This document shows, in pieces, positions 20,634 through 31,016 of a stretch of 32,146 nt of DNA; the stretch's first letter is position 1; every line of letters starts with the position of its first letter. The stretch spans positions 1-32,146 of the forward strand of contig NZ_MTPX02000022.1 in NCBI RefSeq assembly GCF_002154335.2, given 5' to 3'. A program made the translations under genes and the position numbers. The notes below the pieces were generated by a model that saw only the letters and a list, made by a program, of their open reading frames with translations, had not been told where the DNA came from and did not search any database. The DNA comes from Actinomyces ruminis. Its GTDB lineage: Bacteria; Actinomycetota; Actinomycetes; Actinomycetales; Actinomycetaceae.

Positions 20634-22059
20634 TGGACGCCTCATCCACTGGCTGGAGACCAGCTTCTCTCCGCGCATGGCCAAGGTGAACAACAACGTC
20701 TGGATCGTGTCCATCAAGGACGCGATCATGCAGGTGCTGCCGTTCATCCTTGTCGGCTCCGTATTCGCCATGCTTGCGATCCTCAACGACTACTTCCCGT
20801 CACTGCCGAGTTTCTGGACGCCCTACGGGTGGACCATGGGCATGCTTTCGCTCCTGGTGAGCTTCCTCATTCCCTTCAACCTGATGGAGAAGCGCAACTT
20901 CCGCAAGCAGCGGCTTATTGCCGGGGGTTGCGGCACCATACTGTTCCTCATCATCATCACCCCGCAGGTGGTGCAGGACGGGGAACCGGGATTCGGCCAC
21001 TCGGCCCTCGGGGCGGGCGGCATGTTCATCGCCATCCTGGCAGGCGTGGTGACTGGATTCATCATGTCCCTGTTCGGGCGGTTCAGCCTGTTCAAGGAGG
21101 ACTCAGTAATCCCCGAGTTCGTGCGGGCCTGGTTCGACGCGATGATTCCGGTGGCGCTGGTGGTCACGCTCGGCTGGGTGTGCGTGGACCTGCTGGGGCT
21201 GGATGTTTACAACGCGGTGCTGGCGGTGTTCCGCCCGCTTGCGGGCGTAATTGAATCCCCTTGGGGCTTCCCGCTGATGTGCTTCATCTACTGCTTCCTG
21301 TACTCCATGGGCATCTCCACGTGGGTGTTGACCCCAGTCACCACCCCGGTGCTGCTGGCCGCCATTCAGGCGAATATGGCCGGCACCGCGCAGAACCTGG
21401 TCACGTCCACGATGCTGTTCTCCACCTACCTCTGGTTCGGCGGAATCGGCAACACGATGGCGCTCGTAATCATGATGTCTCGATCCAAGTCGACCCGGTT
21501 GAAGGCCCTGGGGCGGGCCTGCATCCCGCCGATGATCGCCAACATAAACGAGCCGGTCGTCTTCGGGGCCATCGCCTGGAACCCGGTGCTCATGATCCCC
21601 ATGTGGCTGCAAGGCGTGATCCCACCGATCATCATCTGGCTATTCACCAAGACGATCCACTTCGCACCGATCCCGATGAACCAGTTCGAGCTCTGGTATA
21701 CGCCCTACCCGTTGGCGACCTGGATAACTACCCGGTCCCTGACTGCCATGATTCTCATGCTCGCCGTCTTCGCTGTGTCCGCGGTCATCTGGTACCCGTT
21801 CTTCAAGGCTTACGAGCACCAGTCCCTGGAGAAGGAGGCCGCTTCGGTGCAGGCAGGTGCTGAGAGCGATGAGATGACCACGCCATCGTCATCCCGCACA
21901 TCCCGGCCGCGCCTGAGGGTGCAGGCGACCCGCAGCATAAAAGCCGAGGCGGCAGCCGCATCTGCCGGCGACACCGCGGCAACGACGCGGTCTGGAGTGC
22001 GTCGGGGCGGTAGGAAACTGACCATTACGAGCAGTAAGCCTCGACCCGAAGGAGAGTGA
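20633..22059 (+). CDS. PTS lactose/cellobiose-type IIC permease (start frameshifted)
   Basis: Membrane channel for the beta-glucoside. The core has about ten hydrophobic segments (ILVGSVFAMLAILNDYF, LIAGGCGTILFLIII, FIAILAGVVTGFIMSLF) and the IIC signature IANINEPVVFGAI. ATG at 20633 overlaps the IIB stop; one base is missing within the first four codons, after which LIHWLETSFSPRMAKV follows, the normal N-terminus. A short in-frame start at 20677 is the alternative. After about residue 400 there is an unusual hydrophilic tail of about 70 residues, rich in Ser, Ala, Arg and Thr (SSSRTSRPRLRVQATRSIK), ending KPRPEGE three bases before the IIA start. Confidence 0.88.
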
Positions 22060-22062
22060 AAC

Positions 22063-23897
<1,835 letters not shown>

Positions 23898-23995
23898 CCT
23901 AACTACCACTGGCAGGCGGGAGGGGCAGGACCGGGCAGTGATCAGTCGCGCCCGTCACCCCGGAGGTGCACGGTGTGCGGGGGCGGTAGACACGC

Positions 23996-24940
23996 CTAAC
24001 CGGCGTGAAAGCTGCGGCGGTAGGAGGACGGACTGGTTCCGGTTGCCTGGCCGAAAGCCTGACGCATTGTGACGACACTGCCGAACCCACACTCTTTGGC
24101 CACGCGTTCAATCGGCAGAGAGCTGCCTTCCAACAGATTGCGGGCTGCGTCGACTCTGCGGGACCTTACCCATGCTGCGGGTGTACTCCCCGTTGCGGTG
24201 TGGAACCGTCGAATGAGAGTGCGACTACTCATGTGCGCGACTTCGGCCAGCCGTGTCACCGATAGATCCTCGGTCAAGTTGGAGACAACCCACTCCATGA
24301 CTCGGGCAACGGCGTCGTCCGCGGGGTCATTGGGAAGCGGCTGCTCGATGTACTGAGCCTGGCCTCCCTCTCGGTGCGGGGCAACTACCATCGTGCGTGC
24401 CACACTGTTTGCTGCCCGCGCCCCGAGGTGGGAGCGTACGAAGTGCAGGCAGGCGTCGATCGCCGACGCCGTGCCAGCTGATGTGAGTACGTCGCCGTGA
24501 TCCACGTACAGTGCCGATTCATCCGCGATGACCGTCGGATACAGCCGCGTGAATTCGCTCATGGCGCGCCAATGCGTGACCGCGCGCCGCCCGTCGAGCA
24601 GACCGGCTTCGGCAACTGGGAACGCGCCCAGGCACAAGCCGAGGACTGTGGCTCCGCGCGCATGCGCCAGCCGCAGCATGTTGACGACATCAGCTCCCGC
24701 CGCGCGGCCGTCGTCGTACCACGAGGGGATGACGACGACGTCGGCCTGCGCCACACAGCGCGGATCGTGCAGTCCTCCAAGCTCGTAACCCTCTAGCGTG
24801 CGAACCGGTCCTGAGGTATCTGTGAACAGGACGGGACGCCAAGTGGCCAAACCCAAGCGGGACACCGTGCCGAACACCATTTGCGGTGACGCGAGGTGGA
24901 ACATGGTGACCCCGTTGAAGGCGTAAATGGCGATCTGCAT
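23996..24940 (-). CDS. GlxA-type AraC regulator with DJ-1/PfpI domain
   Basis: Transcriptional regulator of 314 residues. The N-terminal DJ-1/PfpI amidotransferase-like domain (MQIAIYAFNGVTMFHLASPQMVF, and the nucleophile elbow VLGLCLGAFPVAEAGLLDG) is followed by a C-terminal AraC domain with two helix-turn-helix motifs (SVTRLAEVAHMSSRTLIRRF and PIERVAKECGFGSVVTMRQAF). ATG 24940 has GGAAGGAG upstream, so the longer open frame is not used. It is intact and divergent from the isochorismatase-like gene, which it most likely controls. Ligand unknown. Confidence 0.9.
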   Translation of the reverse strand: MQIAIYAFNGVTMFHLASPQMVFGTVSRLGLATWRPVLFTDTSGPVRTLEGYELGGLHDPRCVAQADVVVIPSWYDDGRAAGADVVNMLRLAHARGATVLGLCLGAFPVAEAGLLDGRRAVTHWRAMSEFTRLYPTVIADESALYVDHGDVLTSAGTASAIDACLHFVRSHLGARAANSVARTMVVAPHREGGQAQYIEQPLPNDPADDAVARVMEWVVSNLTEDLSVTRLAEVAHMSSRTLIRRFHTATGSTPAAWVRSRRVDAARNLLEGSSLPIERVAKECGFGSVVTMRQAFGQATGTSPSSYRRSFHAG

Positions 24941-25054
24941 ACAACTCCTTCCGTGGAGGCGGCAAGCCCCGGTGGCGTAAATCCATCGTAGAGCGGCATA
25001 TGTGCCACTTGGCGTGGATGATCGCGGGCCTGACGATGGTCTGGCCGGGTGCGA

Positions 25055-25068
25055 CTCGGCATGCCGAG
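25055..25068. promoter_or_regulatory. Perfect 14-bp palindrome in divergent promoter region
   Basis: CTCGGCATGCCGAG reads the same on both strands and lies 27 bases before the isochorismatase-like ATG, in the 154-bp region shared with the AraC-type regulator. It could be that regulator's site, although AraC proteins more often use direct repeats. Confidence 0.35.
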
Positions 25069-25094
25069 CAATTGGTACCGAGCAAGGAGTAACG

Positions 25095-25739
25095 ATGGAG
25101 ACTGCACCTCGCCGCGCTCTCATCCTCGTGGACGTACAGGACGAGTACTTTGAAGGACCCCTGAAGATACGACACCCCGCTCCTGCGGGGTCGTTGATGC
25201 GAATCCTCCAGGTCATCGATGCTGCCAATGGCGCCGACATACCGGTGGTCTGTGTGCAGCATACGGGTGTCCCTGGCGCGCCTGCCTTTGATCCGGCCCG
25301 CCCGGGCCATCGGGTCCATGAGCGTGTTGAGGCTCTGAGACTGGCGTCCTGGAAGGACCTAGAGAAGCGACATGCCTCGATCTATGCAGGTACGGGGCTG
25401 GCGGACTGGCTGCTGGACCGCGCTATCGACACGGTGACTCTGGTGGGCTACCAGAGCAACAACTGCATACTCGCCTCCGCGGTCGAAGGAGAGGCACTCG
25501 GATTTGCGACGGAAGTGCTGTCCGATGCCACCGGTGCCATACATGTCGCCAATGACGCGGGGAGCATTGATGCGCGAACTCTGCACGAGGCGTTAATGAC
25601 GTTGCTGCACTCGAACTGGGCAACGGTCCTGGACAGTGATATCTGGTTGCAGGCCGTGAGCGATGGCAAGAGATTGCCGCACTCCAACCTGGTGGTGTCT
25701 GCGCGCAGGGGTGCGGATCTGTTTGACAGCGTACTGTGA
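25095..25739 (+). CDS. Isochorismatase-like cysteine hydrolase
   Basis: A 214-residue hydrolase of the isochorismatase/nicotinamidase superfamily. The catalytic triad can be read as D13 (LILVDVQDEYFEG), K91 (LEKRHASIYAGTGL) and C124 (GYQSNNCILASAVEG). ATG 25095 has AAGGAG upstream. It is intact. A true isochorismatase would sit with siderophore genes and nicotinamidase has different zinc ligands; neither is supported here, so substrate is unknown. The divergent GlxA-type gene is a common neighbour of such hydrolases. Confidence 0.88.
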   Translation: METAPRRALILVDVQDEYFEGPLKIRHPAPAGSLMRILQVIDAANGADIPVVCVQHTGVPGAPAFDPARPGHRVHERVEALRLASWKDLEKRHASIYAGTGLADWLLDRAIDTVTLVGYQSNNCILASAVEGEALGFATEVLSDATGAIHVANDAGSIDARTLHEALMTLLHSNWATVLDSDIWLQAVSDGKRLPHSNLVVSARRGADLFDSVL

Positions 25740-25823
25740 GCACCGAATGAGGCCGGTCGCCTGGATCGCTGTCGTGCCCCCCAGTGATCATGAGGGTGCC
25801 CTGGTGGGCTAGGTGCGCCCGCC

Positions 25824-25864
25824 ACGTCTACCGATCTCGGCACGTAACGTCTACCGACCTCGGC
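25824..25864 (+). repeat. Two 18-bp direct repeats, 23-bp period
   Basis: ACGTCTACCGAtCTCGGC at 25824-25841 is repeated as ACGTCTACCGAcCTCGGC at 25847-25864, a single difference. It lies between the isochorismatase-like gene and trx. The unit could be a genus-specific intergenic repeat or a pair of protein-binding sites on the same face-shifted helix. Confidence 0.55.
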
Positions 25865-25965
25865 GAGGGAAGGGGACACGCCGCCGGAATACCTCGGCAT
25901 CTAGGACGGTTGTCCCAGGCGCCGGCGGGCAATACCGCCAGCCATCCGAATGGGAAGGAAGCCTC

Positions 25966-26346
25966 ATGGCCCCCAAAGACATCACCGGCGCCGAGTTCAA
26001 CCAGACCGTCCGCGGCGAGGGCATCACCCTCGTCGACTTCTGGGCCTCCTGGTGCGGCCCGTGCCGCCGCTTCGCGCCGGTCTTCGAGAAGGCCGCGGAG
26101 AACAACCCGGACATCACCTTCGCCAAGGTCGACACCGAGGCCGAGCGCGACCTCGCCGGCGCGCTGGGCATCTCCTCGATTCCCACGTTGATGGTCTTCC
26201 GGGATGACGTGCTCGTCTACCGCGAGGCCGGCGCCCTGCCCGCCTCCGCCCTGGACTCCCTGATCACCCAGGTGCGCGAGCTCGACATGGACGAGATCAA
26301 GCGCAAGATCGCCGAGGAGGAGGCCGCCGGCGCCGCGCAGGCCTGA
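25966..26346 (+). CDS. trxA: Thioredoxin
   Basis: Disulfide reductase of 126 residues with the thioredoxin fold. The active site is W29-C30-G-P-C33 within [20 protein letters not shown], and the cis-proline block is [12 protein letters not shown] 25966 follows GGAAGGAAG; the longer open frame has no family signal. A charged C-terminal extension ([19 protein letters not shown]) of about 20 residues goes beyond the usual thioredoxin end. It has no signal peptide, so it is cytoplasmic. It stands alone between two intergenic regions. Confidence 0.92.
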   Translation: MAPKDITGAEFNQTVRGEGITLVDFWASWCGPCRRFAPVFEKAAENNPDITFAKVDTEAERDLAGALGISSIPTLMVFRDDVLVYREAGALPASALDSLITQVRELDMDEIKRKIAEEEAAGAAQA

Positions 26347-26412
26347 GATTCGCCGCGCCCCGACGACGTCGGCCCGTGGCACAAGCGAATCGGAGCGCCC
26401 TGGTCGCCGGCT

Positions 26413-26463
26413 GGGAGGCCGCCCGACGACGTTTTCGCCGCGTACGTCGTCGAGCGGCCTCCC
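26413..26463. terminator. Long GC-rich hairpin between trx and dps
   Basis: Arms of 20 bases (26413-26432 and 26444-26463) pair at 19 positions around an 11-base loop. A few T residues (gttttgg) follow only after five more bases. It may be the trx terminator or a structure in the dps leader; a repeat of palindromic type is also possible. Confidence 0.5.
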
Positions 26464-26552
26464 GCCGTTTTGGGCGTCCAGGCGACATCCGGGTTTCCTC
26501 ACAAGCGATAAGCTCTACCCTTCAGTATTGCGTTGATTGTAAAGTTATGCCC

Positions 26553-27043
26553 ATGAGCAACCACGTCAAGAACCCAGCAGTCATCCCGACCTTCACCGCC
26601 TCCGAGACCCTGGCCACCGACCTGCAGCGCGCCCTGGTGGACATCACCGCCCTCAGCCTCGTCGGCAAGCAGGTCCACTGGAACCTGGTCGGCCCCAACT
26701 TCCGCGACCTGCACCTCAACCTGGACGAGGTCGTCGACATCGCCCGCGAGGCTCCGACGAGCTCGCCGAGCGCATGCGCGCCATCAACGTCTTCCCCGAC
26801 GGTCGCCCCGGCACCGTCGCCTCGCAGACCACGGTCCCCGAGGCACCAGAGGCCGCCGTCATCACCGCCGACGCGGTCGACTACATCGTCTCCGCCATCA
26901 ACGCCGTCGTGACCACCCTGCGCGACATCCACGACGCCGTCGACGAGGCCGACCCCTCCTCCTCCGGCATCCTGGAGGACTACACCCAGCGCCTGGAGCA
27001 GCAGAGCTGGTTCCTGTCTGCGCAGAACTACTCCGCGAACTGA
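26553..27043 (+). CDS. dps: Dps-family ferritin (frameshifted)
   Basis: DNA-binding or iron-storing mini-ferritin of about 163 residues that protects against peroxide. The ferroxidase ligands fall at the spacing known from E. coli Dps: H42 (KQVHWNLVG), H54 and D58 ([11 protein letters not shown]), then D69 and E73 (SDELAERM). The last two lie just after a missing base near 26753, so the repaired frame restores the whole site. The C-terminus reads [18 protein letters not shown], typical of the family. ATG 26547 (two codons earlier) is the alternative start; no strong ribosome-binding site is visible for either. Confidence 0.9.
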
Positions 27044-27268
27044 GTCGCGCGCCGGCGCGCCTAACCTGAGCGCATGCCGCACGCGCCCACCGTCGACGTC
27101 GCCCGCCTGCAACGCCTCACCCGGCACTTCGCCACCGAGGCCGTCCAGGCCGGCGACGTCGCTGCATTCCCGCCACCCGCCGCCCTAGCCGACCTCCCCC
27201 CCCGGTGGAGCTGCGGCGGCCGTCCGGAGGAGACAGGCCGCGCTCGCCGCCCGGGGCGAGGACGTCCG
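27044..27268. other. Unexplained stretch after dps
   Basis: About 225 bp between dps and the convergent PspC gene. The 14-bp palindrome GCGCGCCGGCGCGC (27047-27060) follows the dps stop and may form a weak terminator. A plus-strand frame from 27074 (MPHAPTVDVARLQRLTRHFA) could be a gene start that was broken or lost; I see no ribosome-binding site and the similarity to coding sequence fades after about 40 codons. Confidence 0.3.
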
Positions 27269-27526
27269 TCAGCGCTCGTAGGGGCCGGGCATGAGCACCC
27301 AGGCGACGGCGTAGACCACCCACATCGGGCCCGGCAGCAGGGCCAGGGCGAGCGTCGCCAGCCGCACCAGCGTGGGGCTCACGCCCCAGTACTCGGCCAG
27401 CCCGCCACACACGCCCGCCAGCAGGCGCCGGTGGGACCGCCGCGGCAGCCGTGCGCGCCACGACTCGGTGCGCTGGGAGAAGGACTGCCGGCGGTCGTAG
27501 GGGTTGGTGGGACGCTGCTGTGTCAT
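27269..27526 (-). CDS. PspC-domain membrane protein
   Basis: A small protein of 85 residues with a basic N-terminus and the PspC domain: RRLLAGVCGGLAEYWGVSPTLVRLATLALALLPGPMWVVYAVAWVLMP. The first part is the soluble GVCGGLAEY motif, and the last is one or two membrane segments. PspC proteins take part in envelope-stress responses, often as sensors or regulators. It is monocistronic here, convergent with dps and upstream of hemL on the same strand. The function in this organism is not shown. Confidence 0.85.
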   Translation of the reverse strand: MTQQRPTNPYDRRQSFSQRTESWRARLPRRSHRRLLAGVCGGLAEYWGVSPTLVRLATLALALLPGPMWVVYAVAWVLMPGPYER

Positions 27527-27619
27527 GGCAACAGCCTGCCCGCTGCGGACCGCTTCCGGTATCCGGGATGCCCCTGACGTCGCCTGGTAGTGCCGCCGCT
27601 CCGCCGAGGGGGTGCCCGC

Positions 27620-29041
27620 CTACGCCTCGGGTCGTGCCGCTGCCGCGGCCCGGGCGGCCGCAGGTGCCGCCGCCGCGATGCGCTCGACCTCGGCGTCACC
27701 GTGCGCGGCCGAGACGAACCAGGCCTCGAACACGCTCGGCGGCAGCGCCACCCCGGCCTCAAGGAAGGCGTGGAAGAACGGGGCGAAGCGCCAGGTCTCC
27801 TGGGCGCGGGCGGTCGCGTAGTCACGCACGCCCTCCGCGGCCGCCGCGGGCCCGAACATGATCGAGAACAGCGAGCCGGAGTACTGCACCCGGTGTGGCA
27901 CGCCCTCATCCTCCAGGGCCGTGCTCACGATCGCCCCGATCTGGGTGGCGCGGCGGGCGACCGTGGTGTAGACGGCATCGTCGGCCAGGGCGAGCGTGGC
28001 TAGGCCGGTGGCCGTCGCCAGCGGGTTCCCGGAGAGCGTGCCCGCCTGGTAGACGGGGCCGAGCGGCGCCAGCAGGTCCATCACCTCGGCGCGGCCGCCC
28101 ACCGCTGCCAGCGGCATGCCGCCGCCGATCACCTTGCCGAAGGTGAACAGGTCCGGCACCCAGGCCGCCCGCTTGCGCCAGGCGGCATCGCGGCCGTCCG
28201 GGCCGCCCGGCCAGCAGGGGGCCGGCCGCGCATGTTCCGATTCGGCCGCCTCGGCCGTCCAGCCGTCAATGGCCTCCAGGCCCCAGAATCCGGCGGGGCC
28301 CACCCGGAACCCGGAGAGCACCTCGTCGGCGATCATCAGAGCACCGTGCGCCGCCGTGACCCGGCGGATGGCCGCGTTGAAACCGGGCGCGGGCGGGACC
28401 ACGCCCATATTCGCCGGCGCGGGCTCGGTGATGACGGCGGCGATCTCCTGGCCGCGCGCCGCGAAGCACTCCTCCAGGGCGCTGACGTCGTTGTAGGGCA
28501 GGACCAGCGTCTGTGCGGCCACCGCCTCCGGCACGCCCGCGGACCCCGGCAGCCCGCCCGTGGCCACGCCCGATCCGGCCGCCGACAGCAGGCCGTCGCT
28601 GTGCCCGTGGTAGCAGCCGGCGAACTTCACCACCAGGTCGCGGCCGGTGAAGCCACGCGCCAGCCGTACCGCCGTCATGGTCGCCTCGGTGCCGGTGGAC
28701 ACCAGCCGCAGGCGCTCCACCGGCGGCACCCGGCGCCGCACCGCCTCGGCCAACTCGGTCTCCGCGGCGGTGGGCGCCCCGAAGGACAGGCCTCGCGCGG
28801 CGGCTGCCTGCACCGCTGCCACCACCTCCGGATGGGCGTGGCCGAGCAGCGCCGGACCCCAGGAACCGACCAGGTCCACGTACTCGCGCCCCTCGGCATC
28901 TGTTACGTGGGCGCCGCGGGCGCGCGCCATGAAGGCCGGCACCCCACCCACCGAGCCGAAGGCGCGCACCGGGGAGTCCACACCGCCGGGGATCACGCTG
29001 CGAGCGGCGGCGAACAGGTCGGCATTGGTGGTTGACGGCAT
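27620..29041 (-). CDS. hemL: Glutamate-1-semialdehyde 2,1-aminomutase
   Basis: PLP enzyme that makes 5-aminolevulinate in the C5 haem pathway. The 473-residue protein has [17 protein letters not shown] at the start, [35 protein letters not shown], the block [14 protein letters not shown], and the PLP lysine in [19 protein letters not shown]. Between about 280 and 310 there is an insertion ([15 protein letters not shown] ... [12 protein letters not shown]) not found in the short bacterial forms. ATG 29041 is preceded by AGGAG; the longer open frame is ignored. It is the last gene of the hemC-D-B-L series and starts 58 bp after hemB. Confidence 0.95.
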   Translation of the reverse strand: MPSTTNADLFAAARSVIPGGVDSPVRAFGSVGGVPAFMARARGAHVTDAEGREYVDLVGSWGPALLGHAHPEVVAAVQAAAARGLSFGAPTAAETELAEAVRRRVPPVERLRLVSTGTEATMTAVRLARGFTGRDLVVKFAGCYHGHSDGLLSAAGSGVATGGLPGSAGVPEAVAAQTLVLPYNDVSALEECFAARGQEIAAVITEPAPANMGVVPPAPGFNAAIRRVTAAHGALMIADEVLSGFRVGPAGFWGLEAIDGWTAEAAESEHARPAPCWPGGPDGRDAAWRKRAAWVPDLFTFGKVIGGGMPLAAVGGRAEVMDLLAPLGPVYQAGTLSGNPLATATGLATLALADDAVYTTVARRATQIGAIVSTALEDEGVPHRVQYSGSLFSIMFGPAAAAEGVRDYATARAQETWRFAPFFHAFLEAGVALPPSVFEAWFVSAAHGDAEVERIAAAAPAAARAAAAARPEA

Positions 29042-29098
29042 GAGAGCTCCTGAAGCGATCAAGATGGGCTGGCGGCAGCTTACGGCCTGGTGGCTGAT

Positions 29099-30175
29099 CT
29101 ACTCGCCCAGCCGCTCGGCCACCTCGCGGGCCCAGTAGGTCAGCACGCAGTCGGCGCCGGCGCGCACGATCCCCAGTAGCGACTCCATGATCACGCGCTC
29201 GCGGTCGATCCAGCCGTTGGCGGCGGCCGCCTCCACCATCGCGTACTCGCCGCTGACCTGATAGGCGGCCACCGGGACCGGGCTGGCGGCGGCGACGTCG
29301 GCCAGCACGTCCAGGTAGGGGCCGGCCGGCTTGACCATCACCAGATCCGCACCCTGCTCCACATCCAGCAGCACCTCTCGCAGGCCCTCGCGGCGGTTGG
29401 CCGGATCCTGCTGGTAGGTACGGCGGTCGCCCTTGAGCGTGGAGCCGACCGCCTCCCGGAAGGGCCCGAAGTAGGCGGAGGCGTATTTGGCGGAGTAGGC
29501 CAGGATGGTGACCTCGTCGTGGCCGGTGGCGTCCAGGGCGGCGCGGATCGCAGCCACCTGCCCGTCCATCATGCCGGAGGGGGAGACCATGTGCGCTCCC
29601 GCCTCCGCCTGGGAGACGGCCATCGCCTGGTACAGGGCCAGGGTGGAGTCATTGTCGATCTCGCCGGCGCGGCGGTCGCCGTCGGGGCGTACCAGGCCGC
29701 AGTGGCCGTGGGAGGTGAACTCATCCAGGCAGGTATCGGCGCATACGACCAGCGCATCCCCGACCTCTGCGCGCACCGCGGCGATCGCCCGGTTGAGGAT
29801 GCCGTCCTCGGCCCAGGCCTGCGAGCCGGCCTGGTCGCGCGTGGCCGGGATGCCGAACAGGTCGATGGCGCCCACGCCCGCCTCGGCGCAGGCGGCGGCC
29901 TCGCGCCGGATCGAGTCCAGCGTGTGCTGCACGACGCCGGGCATGGCGCCGATCGGGTTCGGTGCGGTGAGGTCTTCGCGCACAAAGGCCGGCAGGATCA
30001 GCTGGCCGGGGTCGATGCGGGTCTCGGCGACCAGGCCGCGCAGGGCGGGGGTACGGCGCAGGCGCCGTGGGCGGACTTGCGGGGCGGCGGGCGCGGGCAC
30101 GCCCCGCGAGGTGAGCAGCTCGGCGGCCGGAGAGGTGCCGGGGTCGCGTGGGTCCGGCATGGGCAGTGCGGTCAT
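29099..30175 (-). CDS. hemB: Delta-aminolevulinic acid dehydratase (porphobilinogen synthase)
   Basis: Condenses two 5-aminolevulinates into porphobilinogen. The 358-residue protein has the two active-site lysines ([17 protein letters not shown] and [13 protein letters not shown]). The metal region reads [18 protein letters not shown], the actinobacterial form, mixing cysteines of zinc enzymes with the aspartate of magnesium enzymes. ATG 30175 overlaps the hemD stop (ATGA), so the long open frame upstream, which runs through hemD, is a shadow. The N-terminal 40 residues are a Pro/Arg-rich extension. Confidence 0.95.
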   Translation of the reverse strand: MTALPMPDPRDPGTSPAAELLTSRGVPAPAAPQVRPRRLRRTPALRGLVAETRIDPGQLILPAFVREDLTAPNPIGAMPGVVQHTLDSIRREAAACAEAGVGAIDLFGIPATRDQAGSQAWAEDGILNRAIAAVRAEVGDALVVCADTCLDEFTSHGHCGLVRPDGDRRAGEIDNDSTLALYQAMAVSQAEAGAHMVSPSGMMDGQVAAIRAALDATGHDEVTILAYSAKYASAYFGPFREAVGSTLKGDRRTYQQDPANRREGLREVLLDVEQGADLVMVKPAGPYLDVLADVAAASPVPVAAYQVSGEYAMVEAAAANGWIDRERVIMESLLGIVRAGADCVLTYWAREVAERLGE

Positions 30176-31016
30176 GGTGTGGGCCTCCTGGGGTTGGTGA
30201 TAAGGGTGTTGAGCATGGCGTCGCGGATGCCTGCGGGGGTGGGGGCGGCGGCGACGGCGTCCACGCGCACTCCGCTGGCTCGCGCGGCCGCGGCGGTCGG
30301 CTTCCCGATTGCCACCACGTGTGTGGCGGGCGGGGGCGGCCCGACCGCCTCTACCAGGGCGCGCGTGGAAGAGCCGGCCACCAGCACTACCGCAGCGAAG
30401 CCGCCGCCGGCCCAGTCGGCGGCGAAGCCCTCCGGCAGCTCGGCGGCCGCCACCGGCACCATGGTGTAGGCGGCCACGGCATCGACCTCCCAGCCGGCGG
30501 CACTCAGGCCCGCGGCCAACCTCGGGGAGGCCAGGGCCGAGCCGGGCAGCAGCAGCCGACGGCGGCTCGTAGCGGGGCCGTGAGCCAGCTGGGGCAGTTC
30601 CAGCAGGGCGGCGCCGCTGCCCGCCGCCACCAGATCCGGCTCGCATCCGAGCTGTTCCCGCACGGCCCGCGCGGTGCCCGTCCCGACGACGGCGATGCTG
30701 GTGCTTTGCGGCGAGGCGGCGGCGCGGGCGTGCCCGCAGGCGTCCTCCGTCTCGCGGTCACTCAGGCGCTCAAGTTGAAGAACTCCAGGGTGCGGGACGA
30801 GGTGAGCACCATCCACGCGTACTCGCCGGCGGCCAGTGTGGCGGCGGCGCGCTCACGGGGGCCGGTGGGTCCGGGAACGGCCCGGGTGACTCCTACGCAC
30901 TCCACCTGCGCGCCCGCCGCAGCCAGTGCGGCGGCGATGGCGTCGCCGGGCTTGACCCGCGGCAGCAGTATGCGCCGGTCGGACAGCGGTCCGGCGGCGC
31001 TGTCCGACCGGCTCAT
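30172..31016 (-). CDS. hemD: Uroporphyrinogen-III synthase (frameshifted)
   Basis: Closes hydroxymethylbilane with inversion of ring D. HemD proteins vary strongly in sequence, so the call rests on the two-domain layout and the position. The start ATG 31016 gives [28 protein letters not shown], and [11 protein letters not shown] is the usual domain-1 end. One base is missing near 30775; the frame goes on as LERLSDRE, then [44 protein letters not shown] and [16 protein letters not shown]. It overlaps hemC (ATGA) at its start and hemB at its end, so all three are translationally coupled. Confidence 0.85.

Noticed and set aside
27047..27060. GCGCGCCGGCGCGC after dps as a firm terminator
   Set aside because: A perfect 14-bp palindrome leaves only a short stem and no T-run follows; kept only as a weak possibility in the stretch description.
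30176..30646. Long N-terminal extension of hemB
   Set aside because: The frame stays open upstream because of high GC, but it runs through hemD; ATG 30175 overlapping the hemD stop gives the family start.
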